Of a DNA stretch of 64,000 nt, positions 44,055 through 53,386 are shown piece by piece (the first letter of the stretch is position 1; the number at the start of each line of letters is the position of its first letter). This DNA comes from Mucilaginibacter boryungensis. Lineage in GTDB: Bacteria; Bacteroidota; Bacteroidia; Sphingobacteriales; Sphingobacteriaceae. Location of the stretch: assembly GCF_015221995.1 (NCBI RefSeq), contig NZ_JADFFM010000001.1:558001-622000 (forward strand), given 5' to 3'. The position numbers and the translations under genes were made by a program. Below the pieces are notes generated by a model. That model made no database searches and was not told the origin of the DNA. It saw only the letters and a list, made by a program, of their open reading frames with translations.

Positions 44055-46703
44055 ATGACTATAAAAAGATATTATTTGCTGCTGTTATTGCTGCCCCTGC
44101 AAACGCTGGCGCAATCACTCAAGGTTACCGCTTTGCAATGCGAATACAGACATAACCCCCAAGGTGTTGAGGCTTTAGCGCCTCGATTAAGCTGGCAATT
44201 ACAAAGCCCTAAACAGGGTGTTTTGCAAACCGCTTATCGTGTACTGGTGGCCGATGACGCCGCTAAGCTGGCAGCGAATAATGGCAATGTTTGGGACAGC
44301 AAAAAGATAAATTCAGGCGCATCTATCCAAATAGCTTATCAAGGTAAAGCTTTGCAGGCCGCTAAAACATATTATTGGAAAGTAATGGTTTGGGATAACA
44401 AAGACAATGTTTCAGCCTGGAGCAGCATTTATACCTGGCAAATGGGACTGCTTACCAAAGCCGATTGGCATGGTGCGCAATGGATAGCTTATGATAAAAT
44501 ACCGGATACATCTATCATAGTGCCTTTTATCCACCTGCGCGGACCAAAAAAGTTGGGCTATGAAAATGATGTGCTGCCGCTGATGCGTAAAACCTTCTCG
44601 GTGAAAGCGCCGGTAAAAAAGGCTACGCTTTACATCTGCGGACTGGGGCATTTTGAACTAAGTCTGAACGGCAAAAAAGTAGGTGACCATTTCCTTGACC
44701 CGGGATGGACACAATATGACAAACAAGCGCTGTATGTGCCGTTTGATATTACCAAAGATTTAAAAGTCGGACAAAACACCGTCGGTATAATGCTGGGCAA
44801 CGGCTTTTACTATATCCCCCGGGATAAACGATACCGCAAACTCACCGGTGCATTCGGTCACCCTGAAATGATTTGCCGTTTGGTGATGGAGCGTGCGGAT
44901 GGCACCGTTGAAAATTTAATAAGCGACCAAACCTGGAAAACCGCGCCCGGGCCCATCACTTTCACCAGCATTTACGCGGGCGAGGATTACAACGCTAACC
45001 TTGAACAAAAAGGCTGGGATACCAACAATTTTAACGATGCTAAATGGCAAAGGGTAATTACCATTGATGGTAACCCTGAACTAAACGCCCAGGCAGCCGA
45101 CCCGCTGAAAGTGATGCAGGTGTTCACGCCGCAAAGCCAAAAACAGCTGAGCACCGGCGCGGTGGTTTATGATATGGGCCAGAATTTCTCCGGCATCCCG
45201 CAAATTACAGTGCAGGGCAAAAAAGGCGATACAGTAAAGATCATCCCGGCTGAATTAATTAATGCTGATGGCAGCGCTAATCAAAAAGGATCAGGCGGAC
45301 CACATTATTATAATTATATCCTGAAAGGTGGAGATGTGGAAACCTGGCAGCCGCGTTTTACTTATTACGGCTTCAGATATGTACAGGTAGAAAGCAATGC
45401 TAAGATTATCAATGTTAAAGGCTTGCATACGCGCAATTCAGCTGTATCGACTGGTAATTTCACCTGTTCTAACGAATTGTTTAATAAAACATTTAAGCTG
45501 ATAGACTGGGCCATCCGCAGCAATATGGCCAGTGTGCTTACTGATTGCCCGCACCGCGAAAAATTGGGTTGGCTGGAAGAAGCGCATCTGATGGGTAGTT
45601 CAGTTCGGTATAATTATAATATTCATCAACTGGCGCTGAAATGTATTAATGACATGCGCTATGCCCAAACCCCCGAGGGTTTGATCCCTGAGATTGCGCC
45701 GGAGTTTACCCATTTTACCGAACCTTTCCGCGATTCGCCGGAGTGGGGGAGCAACGGCATTATTTTGCCATGGTATGTTTACCAATGGTATGGCGATAAG
45801 CAGGTGCTGGCCGACAGTTACGATATGATGAAGCGCTACCTGGCTTATCTTGACAAAAAATCTAACAATCATATTCTTAGTCAGGGATTGGGCGATTGGT
45901 ACGACTTAGGGCCAAAACCACCCGGCTTGTCGCAGCATACGCCTAAAGGTGTTACCGCTACGTCTATTTATTATTACGATCTGGGCATCGCGGCAAAAAC
46001 GGCCCGGTTATTAGGTAAAGATGATGACGCGAAAGACTATCAAAAGTTAGCTGCGGAAGTGCGTGCGTCTTACAATAAAGAGTTTTTCAATGCTGATACT
46101 AAAGAGTACGCTACCGGCAGTCAGGCGGCAAATGCCATGTCAGTTTACATGGGTTTGGTTGAGGAAAAGGACAAGGAAGCCGTTATAAACAATATTGTAA
46201 AAGACCTGAAGGAGCACGGAAATGCACTTACCGCCGGCGATATCGGCTACCGTTATCTGCTAAGAGTGCTGGATGATGCCGGTCGCTCAGATGTGATATA
46301 TGCGATGAACAATCGCGACGACGTGCCGGGTTATGGTTACCAATTGAAGCACGGCGCTACATCTTTGACAGAATCATGGCCTGCCCTGCCGGCAGTATCC
46401 AACAACCACCTGATGCTGGGCCACCTGATGGAATGGTTCTATAGTGGACTGACTGGTATCCGCGAAGCTGAAGGCAGTGTCGCTTTCAATAAAATTGAGA
46501 TCAGGCCGCAGGTGGTTGGCGATATTACGTCAGTATCTGCAAGTTATCAATCGCCTTATGGTTTAATTTCGAGCAGTTGGAAAAAACAGGCTGGTAAATT
46601 TGAGTTGAAAGTAAGTATACCTGCCAATACAACGGCGGTTGTATATCTGCCCAATAAAAAAGTAAATATAGGTTCAGGTAACTACACATTTGTCGCCCAA
46701 TAA
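44055..46703 (+). CDS. GH78 alpha-L-rhamnosidase
   Basis: This 882-residue secreted enzyme removes terminal alpha-L-rhamnose. Signal peptide ends TLAQ (residue 19). Domain order: fibronectin/Ig-like N-terminus (RLSWQLQSPKQGVLQTAYRVLV), the Bac_rhamnosid_N carbohydrate-binding domain (LYICGLGHFELSLNGKKVGD), a beta domain (FTCSNELFNKTFKLIDWAIRSN) and the (alpha/alpha)6 catalytic barrel with DCPHREKLGWLEEAH, the acidic GH78 signature, then a C-terminal beta domain. It starts 3 bp after the GH2 stop. Rhamnose is typical of pectins and arabinogalactans. No lipobox. Confidence 0.93.
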   Translation: MTIKRYYLLLLLLPLQTLAQSLKVTALQCEYRHNPQGVEALAPRLSWQLQSPKQGVLQTAYRVLVADDAAKLAANNGNVWDSKKINSGASIQIAYQGKALQAAKTYYWKVMVWDNKDNVSAWSSIYTWQMGLLTKADWHGAQWIAYDKIPDTSIIVPFIHLRGPKKLGYENDVLPLMRKTFSVKAPVKKATLYICGLGHFELSLNGKKVGDHFLDPGWTQYDKQALYVPFDITKDLKVGQNTVGIMLGNGFYYIPRDKRYRKLTGAFGHPEMICRLVMERADGTVENLISDQTWKTAPGPITFTSIYAGEDYNANLEQKGWDTNNFNDAKWQRVITIDGNPELNAQAADPLKVMQVFTPQSQKQLSTGAVVYDMGQNFSGIPQITVQGKKGDTVKIIPAELINADGSANQKGSGGPHYYNYILKGGDVETWQPRFTYYGFRYVQVESNAKIINVKGLHTRNSAVSTGNFTCSNELFNKTFKLIDWAIRSNMASVLTDCPHREKLGWLEEAHLMGSSVRYNYNIHQLALKCINDMRYAQTPEGLIPEIAPEFTHFTEPFRDSPEWGSNGIILPWYVYQWYGDKQVLADSYDMMKRYLAYLDKKSNNHILSQGLGDWYDLGPKPPGLSQHTPKGVTATSIYYYDLGIAAKTARLLGKDDDAKDYQKLAAEVRASYNKEFFNADTKEYATGSQAANAMSVYMGLVEEKDKEAVINNIVKDLKEHGNALTAGDIGYRYLLRVLDDAGRSDVIYAMNNRDDVPGYGYQLKHGATSLTESWPALPAVSNNHLMLGHLMEWFYSGLTGIREAEGSVAFNKIEIRPQVVGDITSVSASYQSPYGLISSSWKKQAGKFELKVSIPANTTAVVYLPNKKVNIGSGNYTFVAQ

Positions 46704-46711
46704 TTGAAGAA

Positions 46712-47863
46712 ATGAAACGAACGATCAAATATTTAATAATGCTTATCGCGATAAGCGCAACTATTAACGCATCCGCGCAAAGCAAAAAAGTAAAAGCCAC
46801 AACTGCATTGCCAACTACAGTTAGTGACAAAGTAATGCAGGGCATCTACAAAGAAATTAAAACGCCCTACAAATATGGCTTAGTGATCGCTACGGATGAT
46901 AACTCTAAAAAAGCCGATTGCCCCAGCGTGTTCCGCAGGGGGAACGATTGGTTTATGACCTATTTAATTTTTAACGGTCGTGGTTACGAAACCTGGCTGG
47001 CGCAAAGTAAGGATTTGCTGCACTGGTACACAAAAGGTCGCATCTTGTCTTTTAGTGATAGCACCAGCGGTGCCTGGGATGCTAATCAAAAAGCGGGGTA
47101 CATAGCTTTACAAGACCCGGCCTGGGGCGGTAGTTATGCTTTGCAACAATATCAGGGTAAATATTGGATGAGCTACTTTGGCGGCAAGGATAAAGGCTAT
47201 GAAAAAGGCCTGCTATCTATTGGGATTGCCTCTACCGCTAAAGACCCATCAACCGTGCACGATTGGGACAGGCTTGACCACCCGGTGCTAATGGCTACCG
47301 ATGCTAATGTGAGCTGGTGGGATAACCACACGCTGTACAAAGAAACCGTTATTTGGGATAAGGAGAGGCATACCGGTCACCCGTTTGTGATGTATTATAA
47401 TGCTAATGGCGACAGTCTGAACAAAAAGCGCGGCGCCGAACGCATTGGCATGGCTACCAGCGATGACATGGTGACCTGGACGCGCTACGGTAAAGACCCG
47501 GTGTTAAACCATAATGTTGGTATTACCGGCGACCCGTACCTTCAAAAAATTGGCAATGTATGGGTGATGTTCTACTTCGGTGCGTTTTGGAAAAACACTA
47601 ACGGTGCTTTCAACCGGTTTGCCTGTTCGTACGATTTGATACACTGGACAGAATGGAACGGCGATAACCTGATTCAATCAAGCGAGCCTTATGATGACCT
47701 GTTCGCGCATAAATCGTTTGTGGTGAAGTGGAAAGGCGTGGTTTATCATTTCTACTGCGCTGTAAATAAAGCCGACCAGCGGGGGATAGCGGTAGCCACA
47801 TCAAAAGATATGGGCAAAAGCACGGTGAACTTTGTAGCCCCGCCGGAAAAGAAAAAGAAGTAA
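46712..47863 (+). CDS. beta-propeller glycoside hydrolase (GH43/GH117/GH130-like)
   Basis: This 383-residue secreted protein has a signal peptide ending ASAQ (about residue 23) and a five-bladed propeller pattern with repeating blades: CPSVFRRGNDWFMTYLIFNG, LQDPAWGGSYALQQYQGKYWMSYFGG, ITGDPYLQKIGNVWVMFYFG, AHKSFVVKWKGVVYHFYCAV. The acidic residues at D-P positions (Asp71 and Asp of QDP) are candidates for catalysis. The exact CAZy family is unclear; GH43, GH117 and GH130 share this fold. It begins 8 bp after GH78 in the same operon and is followed by a long hairpin repeat. Confidence 0.7.
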   Translation: MKRTIKYLIMLIAISATINASAQSKKVKATTALPTTVSDKVMQGIYKEIKTPYKYGLVIATDDNSKKADCPSVFRRGNDWFMTYLIFNGRGYETWLAQSKDLLHWYTKGRILSFSDSTSGAWDANQKAGYIALQDPAWGGSYALQQYQGKYWMSYFGGKDKGYEKGLLSIGIASTAKDPSTVHDWDRLDHPVLMATDANVSWWDNHTLYKETVIWDKERHTGHPFVMYYNANGDSLNKKRGAERIGMATSDDMVTWTRYGKDPVLNHNVGITGDPYLQKIGNVWVMFYFGAFWKNTNGAFNRFACSYDLIHWTEWNGDNLIQSSEPYDDLFAHKSFVVKWKGVVYHFYCAVNKADQRGIAVATSKDMGKSTVNFVAPPEKKKK

Positions 47864-47875
47864 CAACAAGCCATG

Positions 47876-47966
47876 CGTCATGTCGAACTTGTTTCGGCAT
47901 CTCATCACGCAGATAGTGGCGGTGTTTACTTTGCAAGTGGGATGCCGAAACAAGTTCGGCATGACG
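47876..47966. repeat. long inverted repeat (CGTCATG...AACTTGTTTCGGCATC family)
   Basis: A 26-bp arm beginning CGTCATGTCGAACTTG at 47876 is mirrored by an arm ending CAAGTTCGGCATGACG at 47966, with a single mismatch and a 37-nt loop. It fills most of the 125-bp gap between two PUL enzyme genes and could act as an attenuator or an RNA-stability hairpin. Confidence 0.8.
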
Positions 47967-47988
47967 TGTTGAATATTATAATTAAAGA

Positions 47989-50373
47989 ATGCGGAATTTA
48001 TACCTGATATGTTTATTACTACTGGGCACTTTAGCCCAGGCCCAAACAGCGCGCAAAACCGAAGATTTTGACGGCGGTTGGAAATTTCTTTTAGGGGATG
48101 AACCGCAGGCGAAAAATGTAGCCTTTAATGACCATAACTGGCGGGCGCTCGACTTGCCGCACGACTGGAGCATTGAAGGTAAGTTTGACGAAAAAGCACC
48201 CACTACCCAAGCCGAGGCGGGTTTACCAGCCGGTATTGGCTGGTACCGTAAAACGTTCACTGTTCCTGCATCAGCAAAAAATAAACATGTTTTTATTGAT
48301 TTTGATGGCGTTTATCGTAACAGCGAGGTTTGGATAAACGGGCATTGGTTAGGCAAACGGCCTAACGGCTATATCTCATTTGAACATGAACTGACTAACT
48401 ACCTAAAGTTTGGGCAGCAGAATGTGATTGCTGTTAAAGTTGATAATTCAGAACAACCAAATTCGCGTTGGTATTCAGGCTCGGGGATATACCGTAATGT
48501 GTGGCTGGTGACGACTAATGATACCCATTTCTCGCATTGGGGCACTTTTATCACTACACCAAAGGTTGACAGGACACAGGCCACAATCAACATAAAAACA
48601 ACCATTCATCATGCGCTTACACAGCGTGCTGATCTTAAAATAACTGTACTGGATGCGCAGAAAAAGGTGGTAGCCAGTAAGCTAATTGCCTTAAAAGATA
48701 CTGCTGTTAATCAAAATGTCAGCATTAGCAAACCTATGTTATGGTCTGTTAATCGTCCCTACCTATATCAAATCAAGCTACAGGTAATATCCGGTAAGCA
48801 GGTTTTGGATGATCAGGTTTTCACTATGGGTATCCGCACTTATAATTTCGATACCGATAAAGGCTTCAGTTTGAACGGCGAGCGCATGAAGATAAAAGGC
48901 GTCTGTCTGCACCACGATGAGGGGGCCTTAGGTTCGGCCGTGCATATCCGCGCTATTGAACGGCAGTTGCAGATACTAAAAGATATGGGCTGCAATGCTA
49001 TCCGTACATCGCACAATCCGCCTGCGCCCGAGCTGTTAGACCTGTGTGACCGTATGGGTTTCCTGGTGATGGATGAGGCTTTTGACATGTGGAAGAAGAA
49101 GAAAAACAAGTTCGATTACTCAAAAGACTGGGATAAATGGCATGTGCAGGACTTGCAGGACCAGGTACTGCGCGACCGCAATCACCCATCAGTTTTTGTA
49201 TGGAGCATAGGGAACGAGATACGTGAGCAGTTTGACAGCACCGGCATCAGTATTGGCCGGGAACTAGTTGGCATTGTAAAAAGTATAGATCAAACCCGTC
49301 CGGTAACATCCGCGCTAAGTGATGCTGACCCCAAAGAGAATTTTATTTACCAAAGCGGCGCGCTTGATTTGGTTGGGTTAAACTATCATATTGAAACCTA
49401 TGCCGATTTTCAGAAAAATTATCCCGGGCAAAAGTTTATTGGTACCGAACAAATGTCGGCACTGGCAACACGAGGGCATTATGATATGCCGTCGGATAGT
49501 ATCCGCCGCTGGCCTAAGGATGGTAAGACATCGCTGAAGGATGGCAATCCCGACTTGACCGTTTCATCTTATGATAACGTTTCTGCTTATTGGGGAAGCA
49601 CACACGAGGAAACCTGGAAGATCATCAAAAAATACGATTTCCTGTCGGGTTTGTTTGTATGGAGCGGCTTCGACTTTTTGGGTGAACCTGTGCCATACCT
49701 GTGGCCTGCGCGCAGTTCGTACTATGGCATTGTCGATTTGGCAGGCTTCCCGAAAGATGCGTACTATATGTACCAAAGCGAGTGGACCAATAAACCCGTT
49801 TTACACCTGTTCCCGCATTGGAACTGGCAGCTTGGGAAAACAGTGGATGTTTGGGCGTATTATAACAATGCCGACGAGGTAGAGCTATATTTGAACAATA
49901 AAAGCTTGGGCGTAAAAAAGAAAACAGGTGATGAACTGCATGTGATGTGGAGGGTTAAGTATCAGCCTGGCACACTGAAAGCCGTATCGCGCAGGGATGG
50001 CAAAACAGTGCTTACTACCCAAATTGTTACCGCAGGACAACCTTATCAAATTAAACTAAGTGCCGACAGGAGCAAAATAAAAGCGGGCGGAAAAGACCTT
50101 TCTTATATAACAGTGTCTGTTTTAGACAAACAGGGTAATCCCGTGCCGGTTGCCGATAACTTAGTAAAGTTTAATATACAGGGCGCCGGAGTATTGAAAG
50201 GTGTAGATAACGGCTGCCAAACCAATCTTGAACCATTTACCGCGCAGCAAATAAAACTGTTCAATGGTTTGGCTTTGGGAATTATACAATCTAAACACGC
50301 GGGTGGTAAAATCAGTGTCACCATAGCGGGGAATGGGTTAAAACCTGCCAGTTTAGCTTTAATTTCCTACTAA
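47989..50373 (+). CDS. GH2 beta-galactosidase-type enzyme
   Basis: This 794-residue secreted protein has signal peptide MRNLYLICLLLLGTLAQAQ. GH2 layout: sugar-binding jelly roll (FDGGWKFLLGDEPQAKN, LDLPHDWSIEGKF), Ig domain, TIM barrel with acid/base Glu410 (SIGNE) and nucleophile Glu487 (IGTEQMS), then DUF4982-like and Ig-like C-terminal domains. GH2 covers beta-galactosidases, beta-glucuronidases and beta-mannosidases; the HDWSIEG and FDLSGLFVWSGFDFLGEP-type sequence is most like beta-galactosidases. Last of the enzyme run; a hairpin repeat separates it from the previous gene. No lipobox. Confidence 0.9.
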   Translation: MRNLYLICLLLLGTLAQAQTARKTEDFDGGWKFLLGDEPQAKNVAFNDHNWRALDLPHDWSIEGKFDEKAPTTQAEAGLPAGIGWYRKTFTVPASAKNKHVFIDFDGVYRNSEVWINGHWLGKRPNGYISFEHELTNYLKFGQQNVIAVKVDNSEQPNSRWYSGSGIYRNVWLVTTNDTHFSHWGTFITTPKVDRTQATINIKTTIHHALTQRADLKITVLDAQKKVVASKLIALKDTAVNQNVSISKPMLWSVNRPYLYQIKLQVISGKQVLDDQVFTMGIRTYNFDTDKGFSLNGERMKIKGVCLHHDEGALGSAVHIRAIERQLQILKDMGCNAIRTSHNPPAPELLDLCDRMGFLVMDEAFDMWKKKKNKFDYSKDWDKWHVQDLQDQVLRDRNHPSVFVWSIGNEIREQFDSTGISIGRELVGIVKSIDQTRPVTSALSDADPKENFIYQSGALDLVGLNYHIETYADFQKNYPGQKFIGTEQMSALATRGHYDMPSDSIRRWPKDGKTSLKDGNPDLTVSSYDNVSAYWGSTHEETWKIIKKYDFLSGLFVWSGFDFLGEPVPYLWPARSSYYGIVDLAGFPKDAYYMYQSEWTNKPVLHLFPHWNWQLGKTVDVWAYYNNADEVELYLNNKSLGVKKKTGDELHVMWRVKYQPGTLKAVSRRDGKTVLTTQIVTAGQPYQIKLSADRSKIKAGGKDLSYITVSVLDKQGNPVPVADNLVKFNIQGAGVLKGVDNGCQTNLEPFTAQQIKLFNGLALGIIQSKHAGGKISVTIAGNGLKPASLALISY

Positions 50374-50389
50374 AATAGCCTATCGGGCT

Positions 50390-50408
50390 ATGATAATATC
50401 GTACAATA
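50390..50408. promoter_or_regulatory. 19-bp motif upstream of the GntR gene
   Basis: ATGATAATATCGTACAATA occurs 93 bp upstream of the GntR start. A copy with one mismatch lies at 56028-56046 upstream of the isomerase/SusCD operon. The core ATATCGT|ACAATAT is nearly palindromic (6 of 7 positions), as expected for a dimeric regulator site. Confidence 0.45.
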
Positions 50409-50501
50409 TCTGGAGAAACCAATATAAAAATCTACCACATAGTTGGTTTAGCTTTATCTTATTAAACCAGTAATAAACTACCTCTTTATTAGTGTTACCA
50501 G

Positions 50502-51533
50502 ATGAAGCAACAAAATATCTTCGATTTTATTAATGTCGACGGCTTGTCATTGACACCCAAATACATACAATTGGCTAATTCTATACAGGACGCGGTAATC
50601 TCCGGTAAGATAAAAAACAACTGGATATTGCCATCATTGCATGAACTGACCTATCATTTGGAAATATCGAAAGAAACTGCCGACCGGGGGTACAAGTACC
50701 TGCGCGATTTGGGTGTACTATCATCCGTGCCGGGCAAAGGGCACTACGTTACTGCAAAAACCATTGAGCAGCCCCGTAAAGTATTCCTGATGCTGGACAA
50801 ACTGACAGCAGGCCGTAAAATGTTTTACGATATGTTTAGCGAAGTGCTGGGCGATAACGTAGCTATCGACTTTTACATTTATAACGATGATTTTGAGCTG
50901 TTTAAAAAACTGCTTGATCGCCGTCGCGATGGCTATTCGCACTACGTGATACTCCCCAATTTTAGTGAAGGCGGCGAACGCGCCCATGAATTAATAAACG
51001 CCCTGCCAAAGGATAAGTTGATACTGCTGGATAAATCTATAAATGGTGTGGATGGTGAATACGGCGCTGTTTTTGAAAACTTTAGGCGCAATATTTATAA
51101 AGCCATGGAAACCGTACTGGAAGATTTGAGCAAGTACGATACTATTAAAATATTATCATCGCCGCAGGTTTACCTATCGCCCGAAATTATTAAAGGCTTT
51201 AATTTATTTTGTCAGCAATACGCGTTTGAGCGCGGTGTTGAAAATGATGTGGATTCCCTGGAAGTTCAAAAGGGCCAGGTGTTTATCTGTTTAGATGATG
51301 ATGATTTAGTTGTACTGATAGAAAAAATACGCGGACAAGGACTGGAAGTAGGCAAGGATGTAGGTATTATATCGTACAATGAAACGCCCCTGAAAAAGTA
51401 TATCCTGAAAGGCATCACCACCATATCAACCGATTTTGAGCAGATGGGAGTGAAAGCTGCCAAAATGATATTGAAGAACCAAATGGAGCAGGTGGAATTG
51501 GATTGCCGGTTAAAGGTTAGGAATTCGCTGTAA
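50502..51533 (+). CDS. GntR-family regulator with periplasmic-binding-like sensor (FucR-like)
   Basis: This is a 343-residue DNA-binding protein. Residues 1-80 are a GntR winged helix (IQDAVISGKIKNNWILPSLHELTYHL, ADRGYKYLRDLGVLSSVPGKGHYV). The rest resembles the LacI-type sugar-sensing domain (KVFLMLDKLTAGRKMFYDMF, VGIISYNETPLKKYILKGITTIS, FEQMGVKAAKMI), not the usual FadR or UTRA types. This GntR-LacI arrangement is like Bacteroides FucR, which senses L-fucose, so a sugar released by the PUL is the likely effector. Position between the enzyme run and the transporter supports local control. The effector is inference. Confidence 0.85.
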   Translation: MKQQNIFDFINVDGLSLTPKYIQLANSIQDAVISGKIKNNWILPSLHELTYHLEISKETADRGYKYLRDLGVLSSVPGKGHYVTAKTIEQPRKVFLMLDKLTAGRKMFYDMFSEVLGDNVAIDFYIYNDDFELFKKLLDRRRDGYSHYVILPNFSEGGERAHELINALPKDKLILLDKSINGVDGEYGAVFENFRRNIYKAMETVLEDLSKYDTIKILSSPQVYLSPEIIKGFNLFCQQYAFERGVENDVDSLEVQKGQVFICLDDDDLVVLIEKIRGQGLEVGKDVGIISYNETPLKKYILKGITTISTDFEQMGVKAAKMILKNQMEQVELDCRLKVRNSL

Positions 51534-51550
51534 GACCGGGAAGCCCGCGT

Positions 51551-51669
51551 TTCCCCCTTTTGAGAGGGGATGCACTGAACCAGCAGGCAGCAAAAACTTT
51601 CATAGGGGTATGTCCTTTCAGAAGTTTACCAAAGAAAAGACATATCTCTGACCCCCCTCAAGAGGGGAA
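51551..51669. repeat. degenerate copy of the CCCCTCTTGAGAGGGG repeat
   Basis: CCCCCTTTTGAGAGGGG (51553-51569) and CCCCCCTCAAGAGGGG (51652-51667) are the worn ends; GGGGTATGTCCTTTC (51604-51618) and AAAAGACATATCT (from 51636) are the inner pair. It lies in the spacer between the GntR and symporter genes. Confidence 0.7.
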
Positions 51670-51752
51670 GCATTGTTCTCTAATGAATCCCCTATGCTAA
51701 ATTAGTATAATAGCAGGCAAACATGTTATAAAAAACAACCTACCGGGGCGGT

Positions 51753-51772
51753 TACATTTGTTATCGTTCATA
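51753..51772 (+). promoter_or_regulatory. candidate promoter and operator of the symporter gene
   Basis: TACATTTG (51753-51760) matches the TAnnTTTG -7 box exactly; no good -33 TTTG is seen. Directly after it, TTATCGTTCATA (51761-51772) covers the expected transcription start and shares TTATCGTT with the region before the enzyme run (33047-33054, reverse). Confidence 0.4.
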
Positions 51773-51817
51773 TAAACCAGCTTTAAATAAATTTAACGAA
51801 ACTCCTACTATAGCATA

Positions 51818-53386
51818 ATGAAAGTTTTACCGGTGCTCGATCTGGCCATTATATTGGTATACCTGGTGGGTATGGTGTTGGTTGGCTTTTGGTTCTCGCG
51901 TAAAAATAAAAGCAGTGAGGCGTTCACCAAAGCATCGGGACTGGTGCCGGGCTGGGCCATTGGATTTTCCATTTACGCCACTTTTTTAAGCAGTAATACG
52001 TTTTTAGGCGTGCCCGGTAAAGCTTTTGGAGGTAACTGGAATGCGTTTGTATTTAGCCTCAGCATGCCCCTTGCTGCCTGGATAGCCGTTAAATATTTTG
52101 TACCATTTTACCGTAACACCGGCGAAATTTCAGCCTATACACATTTAGAAAAACGATTTGGCCCTTGGGCGCGCACGTATGCCGTGGTTTGCTTTTTGTT
52201 GACGCAATTGGCCCGCATGGGTTCCATATTCTTCGGCATCGCGTTGAGCTTGCAGGCGCTTACAGGCGTATCCATGAAAATGATCATGATCGTAATGGGT
52301 ATCTCCATCATTCTATATACAGTAACCGGCGGGATCAAAGCCGTGATATGGACAGAAGTGGTGCAGGGCATCATTAAAACCCTGGGCGCAATGCTGATCA
52401 TTTATTTAGTGGTGATAAACGTCCCCGGTGGATATGCTAAGATCATCGAGATAGGCAAGGCCGACCATAAATTTAGTTTGGGCAGTTTCGCACTGAACTT
52501 TACCGAACCCACCTTTTGGGTGATATTGCTGTACGGTTTCTTTATCAACCTGAACAATTTCGGGATGGATCAAAACTACATCCAGCGTTATCATACCGCA
52601 AAATCAACTAAGCAGGCTGCCAAGTCAGTATGGTTATGTGTGTATTTATATGTGCCCGCGTCGTTCCTGTTTTTTGTAATAGGAAGCTGTTTGTATGCTT
52701 ATTACGCGCAGCATCCGGATCTGATTGAAATCATAAAACACCAGGTAATTGCTGAGCGCTTGCCCGCTACCGCAAGCGCATCTGAAGTAAGCCAAGCTAT
52801 GGCCAAACTAACGCCTGCTGATTATGGCGACAAGATAATGCCCCATTTTATGGTTACCCGTATCCCCGCCGGTTTGGTGGGGTTGATTGTTGCGGCCATT
52901 TTATCGGCAGCAATGAGTACCATCAGCTCAGGAATGAATTCCTCGGCCACAGTGTTTACGGTAGATATTTATAAAAGATACTTTAAGCCCGGTATTAGCG
53001 AAAAGCAAAATCTGCGCTTACTGCATATCATGACGGTTGTATTTGGCATAGCAGGGATGATTGCCGGGATAGGGATGATAGGGGTTAAAAGCATTTTAGA
53101 TGTATGGTGGCAACTATCGGGCATTTTTGCGGCAGGTATGCTGGGATTGTTCTTGCTGGGGATGATCAGCCGGCGGACAAATAATCACGAAGCCATGGCG
53201 GCCACCATTATTGGCGTGCTGGTAATCCTGTGGCTAACTTTTCCTAAGCTAATACCCGAACAATACGCTGCACTGCGCAGCACTTTGAACACTAATATGA
53301 TCATCGTAATAGGCACCCTCACCATATTTTTGGTAGGTGTGCTGTTAACTAAAGTAAAAACACAGGCTGTAACAGCCACGAAATAA
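51818..53386 (+). CDS. sodium:solute symporter (SSS family)
   Basis: This 522-residue inner-membrane protein has about 13 TM helices. It starts VLDLAIILVYLVGMVLVGFW, then EAFTKASGLVPGWAIGFSIYATFLSSNTFLG, the SSS consensus around TM2, and QNYIQRYHTAKSTKQA, the conserved loop with the Na+-coupled fold. It probably carries a monosaccharide or sugar acid released by the periplasmic enzymes into the cytoplasm. The downstream DHDPS-type gene (37 bp away) suggests its substrate feeds that enzyme; exact substrate unknown. Confidence 0.9.
   Translation: MKVLPVLDLAIILVYLVGMVLVGFWFSRKNKSSEAFTKASGLVPGWAIGFSIYATFLSSNTFLGVPGKAFGGNWNAFVFSLSMPLAAWIAVKYFVPFYRNTGEISAYTHLEKRFGPWARTYAVVCFLLTQLARMGSIFFGIALSLQALTGVSMKMIMIVMGISIILYTVTGGIKAVIWTEVVQGIIKTLGAMLIIYLVVINVPGGYAKIIEIGKADHKFSLGSFALNFTEPTFWVILLYGFFINLNNFGMDQNYIQRYHTAKSTKQAAKSVWLCVYLYVPASFLFFVIGSCLYAYYAQHPDLIEIIKHQVIAERLPATASASEVSQAMAKLTPADYGDKIMPHFMVTRIPAGLVGLIVAAILSAAMSTISSGMNSSATVFTVDIYKRYFKPGISEKQNLRLLHIMTVVFGIAGMIAGIGMIGVKSILDVWWQLSGIFAAGMLGLFLLGMISRRTNNHEAMAATIIGVLVILWLTFPKLIPEQYAALRSTLNTNMIIVIGTLTIFLVGVLLTKVKTQAVTATK

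Noticed and set aside
12733..51783. TAAACCAGCT shared before the DUF4142 gene (12733) and the symporter gene (51773)
   Set aside because: Short AT-rich match before unrelated genes; probably chance, so not proposed as an operator.
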